DNA from: an uncultured Clostridia bacterium
Lineage (GTDB): Bacteria > Bacillota > Clostridia > Oscillospirales > Ruminococcaceae
DNA: 20,442 nt
Direction of reading: 5' to 3'
Assembly (NCBI GenBank): GCA_947588775.1
Contig: CANPZQ010000022.1
Span: forward strand, 1-20,442
A program made the position numbers and the translations under genes. Shown piece after piece: positions 12,302 to 20,442 of the stretch (position 1 is the first letter of the stretch; each line of letters begins with the position of its first letter). A model generated the notes under the pieces. The model was not told where the DNA came from. It saw only the letters and a program-made list of their open reading frames with translations, and searched no databases.

Positions 12302-15300
12302 TTAATACTCAAATTCCCCTTCAAACACCTTTACCGCGCTGCCGGTGAGGGTGACTTTTTCGTCGGTGTAGTTTACTGTCAGGTCGCCGCCAATCAGCTT
12401 GACGGTTATATCCCTGCCCTTGTCGCAGAAGCCGTTTTCAACCGCCGCGATTACCGCCGCGCAGGCTCCGGTGCCGCAGGCGAGTGTTTCGCCGTTGCCG
12501 CGCTCCCATACGCGCATTCTCAGGGTCGTGCGGTTTACGACCCTCACAAATTCGGTGTTTATCCTCTCGGGGAACATCTCGTGATACTCGAACTTCGGCC
12601 CGAGCGTTTCAAGGTCGAGGCGGTCGATGTCGCTCGCGAAAACAACGCAGTGAGGGTTCCCGATTCCGACGCAGGTCGCGCGGTAGGTTTCCCCCGCAAC
12701 CTCCAAAGGATAATCTATAAGCTTATCCAAATCCGTCTTTGCGGGAAGAAGCTTCGGCGAAAGCTCTGCTTTTCCCATATCCACCGAAACCGAGCTCACA
12801 AGGCCGTCGCGGATATAGAGCTTCATTTTATGAACGCCGCTCGCCGATTCAACGGTGATGTCCTCGTCGCTTACGATTCCCTCGTCGTAGAGGTATTTCG
12901 CAACGCAGCGGATATTGTTTCCCGCCATCTTTCCCTCGGAGCCGTCGCGGTTGAAGTGGCGCATTTTCGCGTCGGCGACGGTGGATTTCTCGATGAGGAC
13001 TATTCCGCTGCCGCCGATTCCGTAGTGCTCGGGGCAGAGGCTTACGCAGAGGCTTTCGGGACAGCTGATTGAGCCGTCGAAGTTCGGAATGAAGATGTAG
13101 TCGTTGCCGGCGGACTGCATTTTCATGAAGCGGATTCTGCGGCGGCGGGTGCGCATTCTGTTGATGTTTACAAGCTCGGTGTTCAGGCAGTTGAACCGCG
13201 AAGCGATGATGTCGGCAAGCGCGTTTGCGGTGTCCAAAGAAGTAAGACAGGGTATTCCGAGCTGCATGGCGCGGCGGTGGAGCATTGTATAGTCGCCGAC
13301 GGAGCGGTCGTGAACCGCGCCGGTATAGATGATGTAGCCGATTTTGCCGCTTTCCAGAAGTTCGGAGAGCTCGGGGCTGTCGCCGGCGTTTTTGACGGCA
13401 TGAACGGGTATTCCGAGCTGGGAAATGTCGGCGGCGGTGCCTTCGGTCGCATAAATCGGGATTGCGAGGTCGTAAAAACGCTTCGCGAGGGAAATCACGT
13501 CGTTGTAGTCGTTTTCCTCAACGCTCATCAGTACGCCCTTTTCGCGCGCGGCGGCGGGCCGGACCGTAAAGCCGGCGGCGGTGAGGCCCTTGAAGAGTGC
13601 CTCCGCCATCGTTTTGCCGATTCCGAGTACCTCGCCGGTAGATTTCATCTCGGGGCCTAAAATCGAGTTCGCGTCGGAGAGCTTTTCAAACGAGAAAACC
13701 GGGACTTTTACGGCATAGTAGGGCGGAGCCTTGTGAAGGCCGACGCCGCAGCCGAGGTCGCGAAGCTTTGCGCCGAGCATAACCTTCGAGGCGATGTCGA
13801 CCATCGGGACGTTTGTGACCTTGCTGATATAGGGAACCGTCCTCGAAGCGCGGGGGTTGACCTCGATTACATAGAGCTCGTCCTCGTAGATGAGATACTG
13901 GATATTCACAAGCCCCTGCGTTTTAAGGCCGAGAGCGAGCTTCTCGGAGCAGTCGCAGATTATTTTCAGGAATTTGTCGCTGAGGTTGAAGGGCGGATAT
14001 GCCGCAATCGAGTCGCCGGAGTGGATTCCCGCGCGCTCGATATGCTCCATTATACCGGGAATCAAAACGTCCTCGCCGTCCGAGATTACGTCGACCTCAA
14101 GCTCCACTCCGGGCATGTATTTGTCGACAAGAACCGGGTTTTCGATGCCCTGAGCGAGTATCGCCTTCATGTATTTCGACGTATGGGCCGGGCTGCGGGA
14201 GATGGTCATATTCTGCCCGCCGATTACATACGACGGCCTAAGAAGAACCGGGTAGCCGAGCGTTTCGGCCGCCTCAAGTGCCTCCTCCTCGGTAAGAACT
14301 CCCATTCCCTTTGGCCGCTTTATTCCCAAGGATTCAAGCAAGCCGTCGAAGCGCGCTCTGTCCTCGGCGACGTCGATGCTTTCGGCGGAGGTCCCGAGGA
14401 TTCTTATTCCGTTTTCGTCCAAAAATTTCGTGAGCTTGATGGCGGTCTGTCCGCCGAACGCGACGACAACGCCTACCGGCTTCTCGACCTTGATTATATT
14501 CATTACGTCCTCGGGGCAAAGAGGCTCGAAGTAAAGCCTGTCGGCGGTGTCGTAGTCGGTGGAAACCGTTTCGGGGTTGTTGTTGACGATTACGACGTCG
14601 TAGCCCATCTCCCGGAGCGTCCAGACGCAGTGAACCGAGCTGTAGTCGAACTCAATCCCCTGCCCTATTCTTATCGGCCCCGAGCCGAGAACCATTACGA
14701 CGGGCTTGCCGGAGCGGGCAAACGTTCTCGCCTCGCAGGCCTGCTCGCAGGTGCTGTAAAAGTATGGCGTAACCGCGTCGAATTCCGCGCCGCAGGTGTC
14801 GACCATCTTGTAGCTGAAATCTATCCCGGGGAGCTCGGATTCGCCGGAAAGCCTCTTTATCGCCGCGTCGGTATAGCCGAGCCGCTTTGCGCGGATATAG
14901 TCGCCCTCGCCGAGGCAGCCCGCGATTTTTTTCTCGAATTCCGCGAGCCCCAAGAGCTTTGCGAGGAACCATTCGTCGATAAGGGTGATTTCGTGGATTT
15001 TTTCGATGGATACTCCGCTCTTCAACGCCTCGAATACCGTGAAGATTCGGCGGTCGTTCTGCTCGCGGAGCCGCTCCGTAACGGGCTTGTCGGAAAGCGG
15101 CGCGGCGTTTAGGGTGTCGAGCGAGATTTCCGCGCCGCGGACGGCTTTCATAAGTGCCATCTCGAAGTTTGGGGCGATGGACATTACCTCGCCGGTCGCC
15201 TTCATCTGGGTTCCGAGGGCGCGGTTCGAGCCGCTGAATTTATCGAACGGCCACTTCGGGAACTTTACGACGACGTAGTCGAGGGTCGGCTCGAAACATG

Positions 15301-16330
15301 CGCAGGTTTTCCCGGTGATTTCGTTCTTGATTTCGTCAAGGGTGTAGCCGAGGGCGATTTTCGTCGTTATTTTCGCAATCGGGTAGCCGGTCGCCTTTGA
15401 AGCGAGGGCAGACGAGCGCGAAACGCGGGGGTTGACCTCGATTACGGCGTATTCAAAGCTCTCGGGATTGAGAGCGAACTGGCAGTTGCAACCGCCGACG
15501 ATTCCGATTGAGGAAATTATATCGAGCGACGCGGAGCGAAGCATCTGGTACTCCTTGTCCGCAAGGGTGAGCGCGGGGGCGACGACTATCGAGTCGCCGG
15601 TGTGAACGCCGACGGGGTCGAAGTTTTCCATCGAGCAGACGGCGATAACGTTTCCCAAAGCGTCGCGCATAGTTTCAAACTCGATTTCCTTCCAGCCCGA
15701 GATGCACTTTTCGATGAGCACCTGAGTTATCGGAGAAGCGTCGAGGCCGGTTTTAGCGATGATTTTAAGCTCGTCGACGTCCTGAGCGATTCCGCCGCCC
15801 GAGCCGCCGAGGGTGAACGCGGGGCGGACGATTACCGGGTAGCCGATTTTTTCGGCAATTTCAAGCGCGCCCTCAACCGTCTGCGTGATGTCCGAAGGAA
15901 CGACGGGCTGGCCGATGGCTTTCATAGTATCGCGGAAAAGCTCGCGGTCCTCGGCCTTGTCGATAGCGTCGATGTCGGAGCCGAGAAGCCGTACGTTGTA
16001 TTTTTCCAGAACTCCCATGCGGCTCAGCTGCATGGCGATGGTAAGCCCCGTCTGTCCGCCGAGGCCGGCAAGAAGTCCGTCGGGCTTTTCCTTTTCGATT
16101 ATTCTCGCGACGGTTTCGGCGTTAAGAGGCTCAAGGTAGATTTCGTCGGCGAGGTTTTTATCGGTCATAATCGTCGCGGGGTTGGAGTTTACCAAAACTA
16201 CGTTTATCCCCTCTGCGCGAAGAACCCTGCACGCCTGCGCGCCGGCATAGTCGAATTCGGCGGCCTGTCCGATAATTATCGGCCCCGAGCCTATCACCAA
16301 AACCTTTCTTATGCTTAAATCCTTAGGCAT
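12302..16330 (-). CDS. carB-dapF: Carbamoyl-phosphate synthase large subunit fused to diaminopimelate epimerase
   Basis: One uninterrupted 1342-codon frame. Residues 1 to about 1058 are a full CarB: first synthetase half with GSGPIIIGQAAEFDYAGAQA near the N-terminus, oligomerisation region about 400-546, second half from GSGPIRIGQGIEFDYSS (about 547) and the allosteric MGS domain about 935-1058. An Arg-rich link, MRTRRRRIRF (1059-1068), leads into a complete DapF: KMQSAGNDYIFI, AGNNIRC with catalytic Cys1142, and ACGTGACAA with catalytic Cys1285. CarB makes carbamoyl phosphate for arginine and pyrimidines; DapF interconverts LL- and meso-diaminopimelate for lysine and cell wall. No stop codon or ribosome site is seen at the joint, though internal starts at Met1059 or Met1069 cannot be excluded. 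The start overlaps carA by eight bases, with GGAGG eight bases upstream. Confidence 0.95.
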   Translation of the reverse strand: MPKDLSIRKVLVIGSGPIIIGQAAEFDYAGAQACRVLRAEGINVVLVNSNPATIMTDKNLADEIYLEPLNAETVARIIEKEKPDGLLAGLGGQTGLTIAMQLSRMGVLEKYNVRLLGSDIDAIDKAEDRELFRDTMKAIGQPVVPSDITQTVEGALEIAEKIGYPVIVRPAFTLGGSGGGIAQDVDELKIIAKTGLDASPITQVLIEKCISGWKEIEFETMRDALGNVIAVCSMENFDPVGVHTGDSIVVAPALTLADKEYQMLRSASLDIISSIGIVGGCNCQFALNPESFEYAVIEVNPRVSRSSALASKATGYPIAKITTKIALGYTLDEIKNEITGKTCACFEPTLDYVVVKFPKWPFDKFSGSNRALGTQMKATGEVMSIAPNFEMALMKAVRGAEISLDTLNAAPLSDKPVTERLREQNDRRIFTVFEALKSGVSIEKIHEITLIDEWFLAKLLGLAEFEKKIAGCLGEGDYIRAKRLGYTDAAIKRLSGESELPGIDFSYKMVDTCGAEFDAVTPYFYSTCEQACEARTFARSGKPVVMVLGSGPIRIGQGIEFDYSSVHCVWTLREMGYDVVIVNNNPETVSTDYDTADRLYFEPLCPEDVMNIIKVEKPVGVVVAFGGQTAIKLTKFLDENGIRILGTSAESIDVAEDRARFDGLLESLGIKRPKGMGVLTEEEALEAAETLGYPVLLRPSYVIGGQNMTISRSPAHTSKYMKAILAQGIENPVLVDKYMPGVELEVDVISDGEDVLIPGIMEHIERAGIHSGDSIAAYPPFNLSDKFLKIICDCSEKLALGLKTQGLVNIQYLIYEDELYVIEVNPRASRTVPYISKVTNVPMVDIASKVMLGAKLRDLGCGVGLHKAPPYYAVKVPVFSFEKLSDANSILGPEMKSTGEVLGIGKTMAEALFKGLTAAGFTVRPAAAREKGVLMSVEENDYNDVISLAKRFYDLAIPIYATEGTAADISQLGIPVHAVKNAGDSPELSELLESGKIGYIIYTGAVHDRSVGDYTMLHRRAMQLGIPCLTSLDTANALADIIASRFNCLNTELVNINRMRTRRRRIRFMKMQSAGNDYIFIPNFDGSISCPESLCVSLCPEHYGIGGSGIVLIEKSTVADAKMRHFNRDGSEGKMAGNNIRCVAKYLYDEGIVSDEDITVESASGVHKMKLYIRDGLVSSVSVDMGKAELSPKLLPAKTDLDKLIDYPLEVAGETYRATCVGIGNPHCVVFASDIDRLDLETLGPKFEYHEMFPERINTEFVRVVNRTTLRMRVWERGNGETLACGTGACAAVIAAVENGFCDKGRDITVKLIGGDLTVNYTDEKVTLTGSAVKVFEGEFEY

Positions 16331-17411
16331 CGCGCTCGCCTCCCATCATCTCAATAAATCTGTCGAACAAAAACGCCGTGTCGCGGGGACCTCCGCAGGC
16401 CTCGGGGTGGAACTGGACCGTAAAGCAACGCTCGCCGGGGTACTCCATTCCCTCACAGCTGAGGTCGTTGGCGTTAATAAAGGTTTCGCGGCCTATGCCC
16501 TTAAGGCTCTCAGAAACGACCGCGTAGCCGTGGTTCTGGCTCGTGATGTAGGTACGGCCGCCGATTAAATCCTTGACGGGCTGGTTCGCGCCGCGGTGGC
16601 CGTATTTGAGCTTCATTGTCTTTCCGCCCATCGCGAGCGCGGTGAGCTGATGGCCGAGGCATATTCCGAAAATCGGAACCTTGCCGATAAGCTTTTTAAG
16701 CTCCGCTATCGCTTCAACGTTCTCCTCGGGGTCGCCGGGGCCGTTCGAAAGCATGATTCCGTCGGGGTGTATCGCCAAAACCTCCTCGGCCTTGGCGTTC
16801 TGCGGAAAGGCCGTTACCTCGCAGCCGCGCGATTGAAGGCTTCTTATAATATTTTTCTTCGCGCCGTAGTCCATGAGCGCGACGGTGAATTTTCTTCCGT
16901 TTTCGGCAGGGTAAACCTCCGGCTCCCGACGGCTTACCGTCGCGACGGCGCGTTCAACCTTGTAAGAAATAACGTCGGATAAATCCTTCGGCGGCGCGTC
17001 GCAGATTTTCGCGTTCATAACGCCCTCCTCGCGGATTATCCTTGTAATCTCGCGGGTGTCTACGCCGGCTATGCCGGGTATGCCCTTTTCCTTAAGAAAG
17101 CGGTCGAGCTCATACTCGGAGCGAAAGTTTGATGGATAGTCGCAAAGCTCCCGAACTATATAGCCCCGCACGGCGGTTTCGCCCTCGAAATCAGGAGAGA
17201 TAACGCCGTAGTTGCCGATAAGCGGGAATGTCTGCATAACTATCTGGCCGCAGTAGCTCGGATCGGTGAGCGTTTCGAGATAGCCCGTCATTCCGGTGGT
17301 AAAGACAAGCTCGCCTACGCTGTCGCCCTCCGCGCCTATGCGTATTCCCTCATAGACAGAGCCGTTTGACAAGACAAGGCAGGCTTTTTTGGAAAACTGA
17401 ATCCCGTTCAT
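16323..17411 (-). CDS. carA: Carbamoyl-phosphate synthase small (glutaminase) subunit
   Basis: Class I amidotransferase subunit that releases ammonia from glutamine and passes it to CarB. The N-terminal CPSase small domain contains FTTGMTGYLETLTDPSY (37-53) and GIAGVDTREITRIIR (113-127). The glutaminase domain carries the triad Cys251 in FGICLGHQ, and His335 with Glu337 in QFHPEA. At 362 residues it has the usual length. The start at 17411 has only a GGA-rich stretch upstream (GGACGGA), about 8-12 bases away. It is the first gene after the promoter at 17479-17507 and overlaps carB by eight bases. Confidence 0.97.
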   Translation of the reverse strand: MNGIQFSKKACLVLSNGSVYEGIRIGAEGDSVGELVFTTGMTGYLETLTDPSYCGQIVMQTFPLIGNYGVISPDFEGETAVRGYIVRELCDYPSNFRSEYELDRFLKEKGIPGIAGVDTREITRIIREEGVMNAKICDAPPKDLSDVISYKVERAVATVSRREPEVYPAENGRKFTVALMDYGAKKNIIRSLQSRGCEVTAFPQNAKAEEVLAIHPDGIMLSNGPGDPEENVEAIAELKKLIGKVPIFGICLGHQLTALAMGGKTMKLKYGHRGANQPVKDLIGGRTYITSQNHGYAVVSESLKGIGRETFINANDLSCEGMEYPGERCFTVQFHPEACGGPRDTAFLFDRFIEMMGGERDA

Positions 17412-17440
17412 AATTTATTTCCGTCCTTTCCTTTTTCCGC

Positions 17441-17458
17441 CCGAAGCTTTGGCTTCGG
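17441..17458 (-). other. Short hairpin in the carA leader
   Basis: CCGAAGC and GCTTCGG form a 7-bp stem with a 4-base loop, about 20 bases after the expected transcription start and 30 before the carA ATG. No U-run follows directly, so it is more likely a leader or stability stem than a terminator. A role in arginine or pyrimidine control is possible but not shown; no PyrR loop or clear ArgR box was recognised. Confidence 0.4.
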
Positions 17459-17478
17459 ACAAATTCTTCCGAATAAAT

Positions 17479-17507
17479 ATTGTAACATAATTTCGGGATA
17501 AGTTCAA
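17479..17507 (-). promoter_or_regulatory. Sigma-A promoter for carA-carB-dapF
   Basis: On the minus strand TTGAAC (17507-17502) and TACAAT (17484-17479) are 17 bases apart, in AT-rich DNA between the argF terminator and carA. It gives the carbamoyl-phosphate genes their own transcript. Confidence 0.82.
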
Positions 17508-17545
17508 CACAAATTCCGAATTTTATAAAATTCTATGTTATGCAC

Positions 17546-17572
17546 AAAAAACATCACCCCAAAGGGTGATGT
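17546..17572 (-). terminator. Rho-independent terminator after argF
   Basis: In the leftward transcript ACATCACCC pairs with GGGTGATGT over 9 bp around a 4-base loop, followed by a run of T. It starts 8 bases after the argF stop codon and separates argGHF from carAB. Confidence 0.9.
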
Positions 17573-17579
17573 CCGAAAG

Positions 17580-18569
17580 CTAAATTAACGTCGTCGCCAT
17601 CACCGCTTTAATGGTGTGAAGGCGATTCTCGGCTTCGTCGAATACTACCGACGCGGGCGACTCGAATACCCCGTCGGTTACTTCGAGGCAGTCATAGCCG
17701 AATTTTTCATACATTTCGCGGCCGATTTCGGTCTTTAAATCGTGGAACGCGGGCAGGCAGTGCATAAAGAGGCACTTCTCCCCCGCCATCTTCATCATAT
17801 CGGAGTTGACCTGATAGGGCATCAAATCCTTTATTCTCTCCGCCCAAACCTCGTCCGGCTCGCCCATCGACACCCATACGTCGGTGTAAATTACGTCTGC
17901 GTCCGCGACGGCGGTTTTAACGTCCTCGATAAATTCAAGGGTCGCGCCGGTTTCGGCGGCTATCTTCTGGCATTCGGCGACAAGCTCTCCGTCGGGGAAA
18001 TAGGCCTTCGGGGAGCACGCGACAAAGTGCATTCCCATCTTCGCGCAGCCGACCATCAGAGAATTTCCCATATTATAGCGCGCGTCGCCGGCATAGACGA
18101 GCTTTACGCCCTTTAAGCGGCCCAGATGCTCGCGAATCGTCAGAAAATCGGCGAGAATCTGCGTCGGGTGGAATTCGTTCGTGAGGCCGTTCCAGACGGG
18201 TACGCCGGAATAATAGGCAAGGCTCTCGGCGAGCTCCTGACCGTAGCCGCGGTACTCGATTCCGTCGAACATTCTCCCCAAAACGCGGGCTGTGTCGGGA
18301 ATCGACTCCTTTTTGCCGACCTGCGACGACTTCGGGTCGAGGTAAACCGCGTGCATTCCGAGGTCGGCGGCGGCAACCTCGAACGAGCACCTTGTGCGTG
18401 TGGAGGTCTTTTCAAAGATGAGCGCGACGTTCTTGCCCTCGAGATAGCGATGGGGTATACCGGCCTTCTTGAGCGATTTAAGCTCGGCGGCGGCGTTGAG
18501 AAGCCCCTCTATCTCCTCTGGGGTGAAGTCAAGAAGTCTTAAAAAGCTGCGGCCTTTTAGTGAAATCAT
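17580..18569 (-). CDS. argF: Ornithine carbamoyltransferase
   Basis: Forms citrulline from ornithine and carbamoyl phosphate in arginine synthesis. The carbamoyl-phosphate motif STRTR is at 56-60, HPTQ at 134-137, the ornithine site DVWVSMGE at 230-237, and HCLP at 270-273. The start at 18569 (MISLKGRSFLRLLDF) has AAAGGAG seven bases upstream; a longer frame from 18635 would overlap the argH end and has no support. At 329 residues it has the family's usual length. It lies 37 bases after argH. A catabolic arcB is possible from sequence alone, but the argG-argH context and nearby carAB favour the anabolic enzyme. Confidence 0.95.
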   Translation of the reverse strand: MISLKGRSFLRLLDFTPEEIEGLLNAAAELKSLKKAGIPHRYLEGKNVALIFEKTSTRTRCSFEVAAADLGMHAVYLDPKSSQVGKKESIPDTARVLGRMFDGIEYRGYGQELAESLAYYSGVPVWNGLTNEFHPTQILADFLTIREHLGRLKGVKLVYAGDARYNMGNSLMVGCAKMGMHFVACSPKAYFPDGELVAECQKIAAETGATLEFIEDVKTAVADADVIYTDVWVSMGEPDEVWAERIKDLMPYQVNSDMMKMAGEKCLFMHCLPAFHDLKTEIGREMYEKFGYDCLEVTDGVFESPASVVFDEAENRLHTIKAVMATTLI

Positions 18570-18606
18570 AGTTTTTCTCCTTTTATCGGATTTTTTGGGG
18601 AATCGT

Positions 18607-19980
18607 TTATTCAAGCGCGCCGCGGACATATTCAATCTGCGCGGCGACGGATTCGGGGCCTGTTCCGCCCTCGGAAATACGCTTTTTAACGCAGTTCATC
18701 AAATCGATTTCGGCGTAGACGTCCTCGTCGACCAAGTCGCAAAGGGATTTATACTCCGCAAGGGGCAGGGTTTCAAGGGTGAACCCGCCCGACTGGCACC
18801 TTGCGACCGCCTGACCGGCGATTTTATAGGCCGAGCGGAACGGCAGTCCCTTTCTCACAAGATAGTCCGCGAAGTCCGTCGCGTTTATAAAGCCGGTCTG
18901 CGCGGCTTTAAGCATGTTTTCGGGCATTGCCTTAAGCTCCGAAATCATCGGGATAAACACCCCGAGGCAGTTTTCAACGGTATCGACGGCGTCGAAAATC
19001 GCTTCCTTGTCCTCCTGCATGTCCTTGTTATATGCGAGCGGCAGGCCCTTCAACGCCGTAAGCAGCGACGTCAAATCGCCGTAAACCCGGCCTGTCTTTC
19101 CGCGGATAAGCTCCGCCATGTCGGGGTTTTTCTTCTGCGGCATAATCGAGGAGCCGGTCGTAAAGCCGTCCGAAAGCGCGATAAACCTGAATTCCCAGCT
19201 CGACCAGAGTATTAACTCCTCGCAAAAGCGGCTGAGATGCATCTGCAAAATCGAAAGGCAGCCGAGAAGCTCCAAGGCAAAGTCGCGGTCGGAAACGCCG
19301 TCGATTGAATTTCGGCAGATTTCGGGCATGTTAAGAAGCTCCGCCTCGAATTTTCTGTCGGTCGAATAGGTAGTCCCCGCAAGCGCGCAGGAGCCTATCG
19401 GGCTTACGTTAATCCGCTTCCGGCAGTCGCGCAGGCGGTCAATATCCCGCAAAAACATCATGCAGTATGCCAAAAGCTGGTGGGAAAAGAGTATCGGCTG
19501 AGCGCGCTGAAGGTGGGTGTACCCCGGCATTACCGCGTCACGGTACTCCTCCGCCTTATCGCATACCGCCCCGGCGGCCTTTTTCACAAGCTCAATCAGC
19601 CCGTCGGTCTTTTTACGCAGATATAGCCGCAAATCGAGGGCGACCTGGTCGTTTCGGGAGCGGGCGGTATGAAGCTTCTTTCCCGCCTCCCCTATTCTTT
19701 CGGTGAGAACCTGCTCGACGAACATATGTATGTCCTCGCAGTCGGGGTCGATTGCAAGGCTGCCGGATTGATGGTCTTTGAGTATATCCGTAAGGCCGCA
19801 AATTATCGCCTCTGCGTCCGAGGGAGAGATTATCCCCTGCTTTGACAGCATTTTCGCGTGAGCGACCGAGCCTTCAATATCCTCGCGAAACATTCTCTGG
19901 TCGAACGCTATCGACGAGTTGAAGTCATCCGCGATTTTAGCCGTAACGCCGTCCGTCACGCCCTGCCACATCTTTGCCAT
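18607..19980 (-). CDS. argH: Argininosuccinate lyase
   Basis: Splits argininosuccinate to arginine and fumarate, the last step of arginine synthesis. The N-terminal MWQGVTDGVTAKIADDFNSS is typical. Other landmarks are HTARSRNDQV (104-113), the catalytic His156 in GYTHLQRAQP, and the superfamily signature GSSIMPQKKNPD (276-287) with the catalytic serine. At 457 residues it is full length and forms a homotetramer in known cases. GAGG lies six bases before the ATG. It begins 12 bases after argG and precedes argF by 37 bases, forming an argG-argH-argF unit. Confidence 0.97.
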   Translation of the reverse strand: MAKMWQGVTDGVTAKIADDFNSSIAFDQRMFREDIEGSVAHAKMLSKQGIISPSDAEAIICGLTDILKDHQSGSLAIDPDCEDIHMFVEQVLTERIGEAGKKLHTARSRNDQVALDLRLYLRKKTDGLIELVKKAAGAVCDKAEEYRDAVMPGYTHLQRAQPILFSHQLLAYCMMFLRDIDRLRDCRKRINVSPIGSCALAGTTYSTDRKFEAELLNMPEICRNSIDGVSDRDFALELLGCLSILQMHLSRFCEELILWSSWEFRFIALSDGFTTGSSIMPQKKNPDMAELIRGKTGRVYGDLTSLLTALKGLPLAYNKDMQEDKEAIFDAVDTVENCLGVFIPMISELKAMPENMLKAAQTGFINATDFADYLVRKGLPFRSAYKIAGQAVARCQSGGFTLETLPLAEYKSLCDLVDEDVYAEIDLMNCVKKRISEGGTGPESVAAQIEYVRGALE

Positions 19981-19992
19981 AATTTACCTCAA

Positions 19993-20442
19993 TTATTTTT
20001 TGTTCTTAGCGTCGACAACCGACTGCACCTTTATCGGCAGCCCGTAGAGGTTGATGAAGCCCGCGCTGTCCTTCTGGTCGTAGTCCGACTCCCCGAAGGT
20101 CGCGATTTCCTCGCTGTATAGGCTGTAATCGCTCCAAACGCCGGCGTTAATCATGTTTCCCTTGTAAAGCTTTAGGCGGACCTTTCCGGTGACGCGCTCC
20201 TGAGTTTTGTCGACAAAGGCGGAAAGTGCCTCGCGAAGCGGGGTGAACCACTGGCCGTTATAGACGAGCTCCGCAAACGTGATAGAAAGCCTCTGCTTTT
20301 CGTGGAGCGTCATTTTGTCGAGGCAAATCGATTCGAGGACGCTGTGCGCCTTGTATAAAACCGTTCCGCCGGGGGTTTCGTATACGCCGCGGCACTTCAT
20401 TCCGACAAGGCGGTTTTCGACGATGTCGATGATTCCGATTCC
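19993..20442 (-). CDS. argG: Argininosuccinate synthase, C-terminal part (5' end off window)
   Basis: The last 149 codons of the enzyme that joins citrulline and aspartate with ATP to form argininosuccinate. The frame is open through the right edge and begins GIGIIDIVENRLVGMKCRGV, matching the conserved citrulline-binding region of ArgG; YETPGGTVLYKAH follows. The C-terminus FINLYGLPIKVQ is typical of the family. The ATP-binding N-terminal domain lies beyond the window, so its promoter and any ArgR site cannot be seen. argH follows 12 bases downstream. Confidence 0.95.
   Translation of the reverse strand, partial: GIGIIDIVENRLVGMKCRGVYETPGGTVLYKAHSVLESICLDKMTLHEKQRLSITFAELVYNGQWFTPLREALSAFVDKTQERVTGKVRLKLYKGNMINAGVWSDYSLYSEEIATFGESDYDQKDSAGFINLYGLPIKVQSVVDAKNKK

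Noticed and set aside
13733..15112. 459-residue open frame on the plus strand, antisense to carB
   Set aside because: It lies wholly opposite the well-supported carB-dapF frame and shows no family motif or ribosome site; long antisense frames are expected from GC-biased codon use.
17459..17520. ArgR-type box around the carA promoter
   Set aside because: Only a weak ATTC/GAAT symmetry near the start point was seen, too little to call an ARG box.
18570..18635. 22-residue upstream extension of argF
   Set aside because: It would overlap the argH stop, has a very basic unnatural sequence and no ribosome site, unlike the start at 18569.

Overview
The window looks like the chromosome of a Gram-positive anaerobe of the Clostridia, most likely near the Oscillospiraceae/Ruminococcaceae. 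This is inferred from strong AGGAGG-type ribosome binding sites, consensus sigma-A promoters, moderately GC-rich coding sequence with AT-rich intergenic DNA, and the gene content. No RNA gene, CRISPR array, transposase or intact mobile element was recognised.

Left part (1-4600). A leftward cluster encodes a YwnB-like NAD(P)-binding protein, a YwnA-like Rrf2 regulator, a zinc-type macrodomain ADP-ribosyl hydrolase and a class M sirtuin cut by the window edge. The last two overlap by 56 bases and form a known ADP-ribosylation writer/eraser pair. The cluster starts at a perfect consensus promoter set between operator-like repeats. Next comes about 650 bases of decayed DNA (two gene remnants, two terminators), then a GNAT acetyltransferase and a NUDIX hydrolase, both leftward.

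Middle part (4600-8700). An orphan GHKL ATPase and a highly expressed glyceraldehyde-3-phosphate dehydrogenase are divergent. A small heavy-metal-associated (HMA) protein and a shortened membrane protein follow; three copies of GTTAG-N6-CTAAC lie in front of them and suggest a small metal-responsive regulon. After these lies a gene broken by a one-base frameshift.

Right part (8700-20442). A rightward four-gene cluster encodes an Lrp/AsnC regulator, a class I aminotransferase, IspE and a PflX-type radical SAM protein, with the reading frames touching or overlapping. It converges on a leftward arginine/carbamoyl-phosphate region: argG (partial), argH and argF, a strong terminator, a new promoter, then carA and a large gene in which carB is fused in frame to dapF. 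A small membrane protein begins right after it. The set makes carbamoyl phosphate, turns ornithine into arginine, and through the fusion ties this to the diaminopimelate step of lysine and cell-wall synthesis.

The most notable items are the CarB-DapF fusion, the three-site GTTAG-N6-CTAAC set, the operator architecture before the ywnB-like gene, and the possible coupling of a redox-type Rrf2 unit to the SirTM/macrodomain pair.
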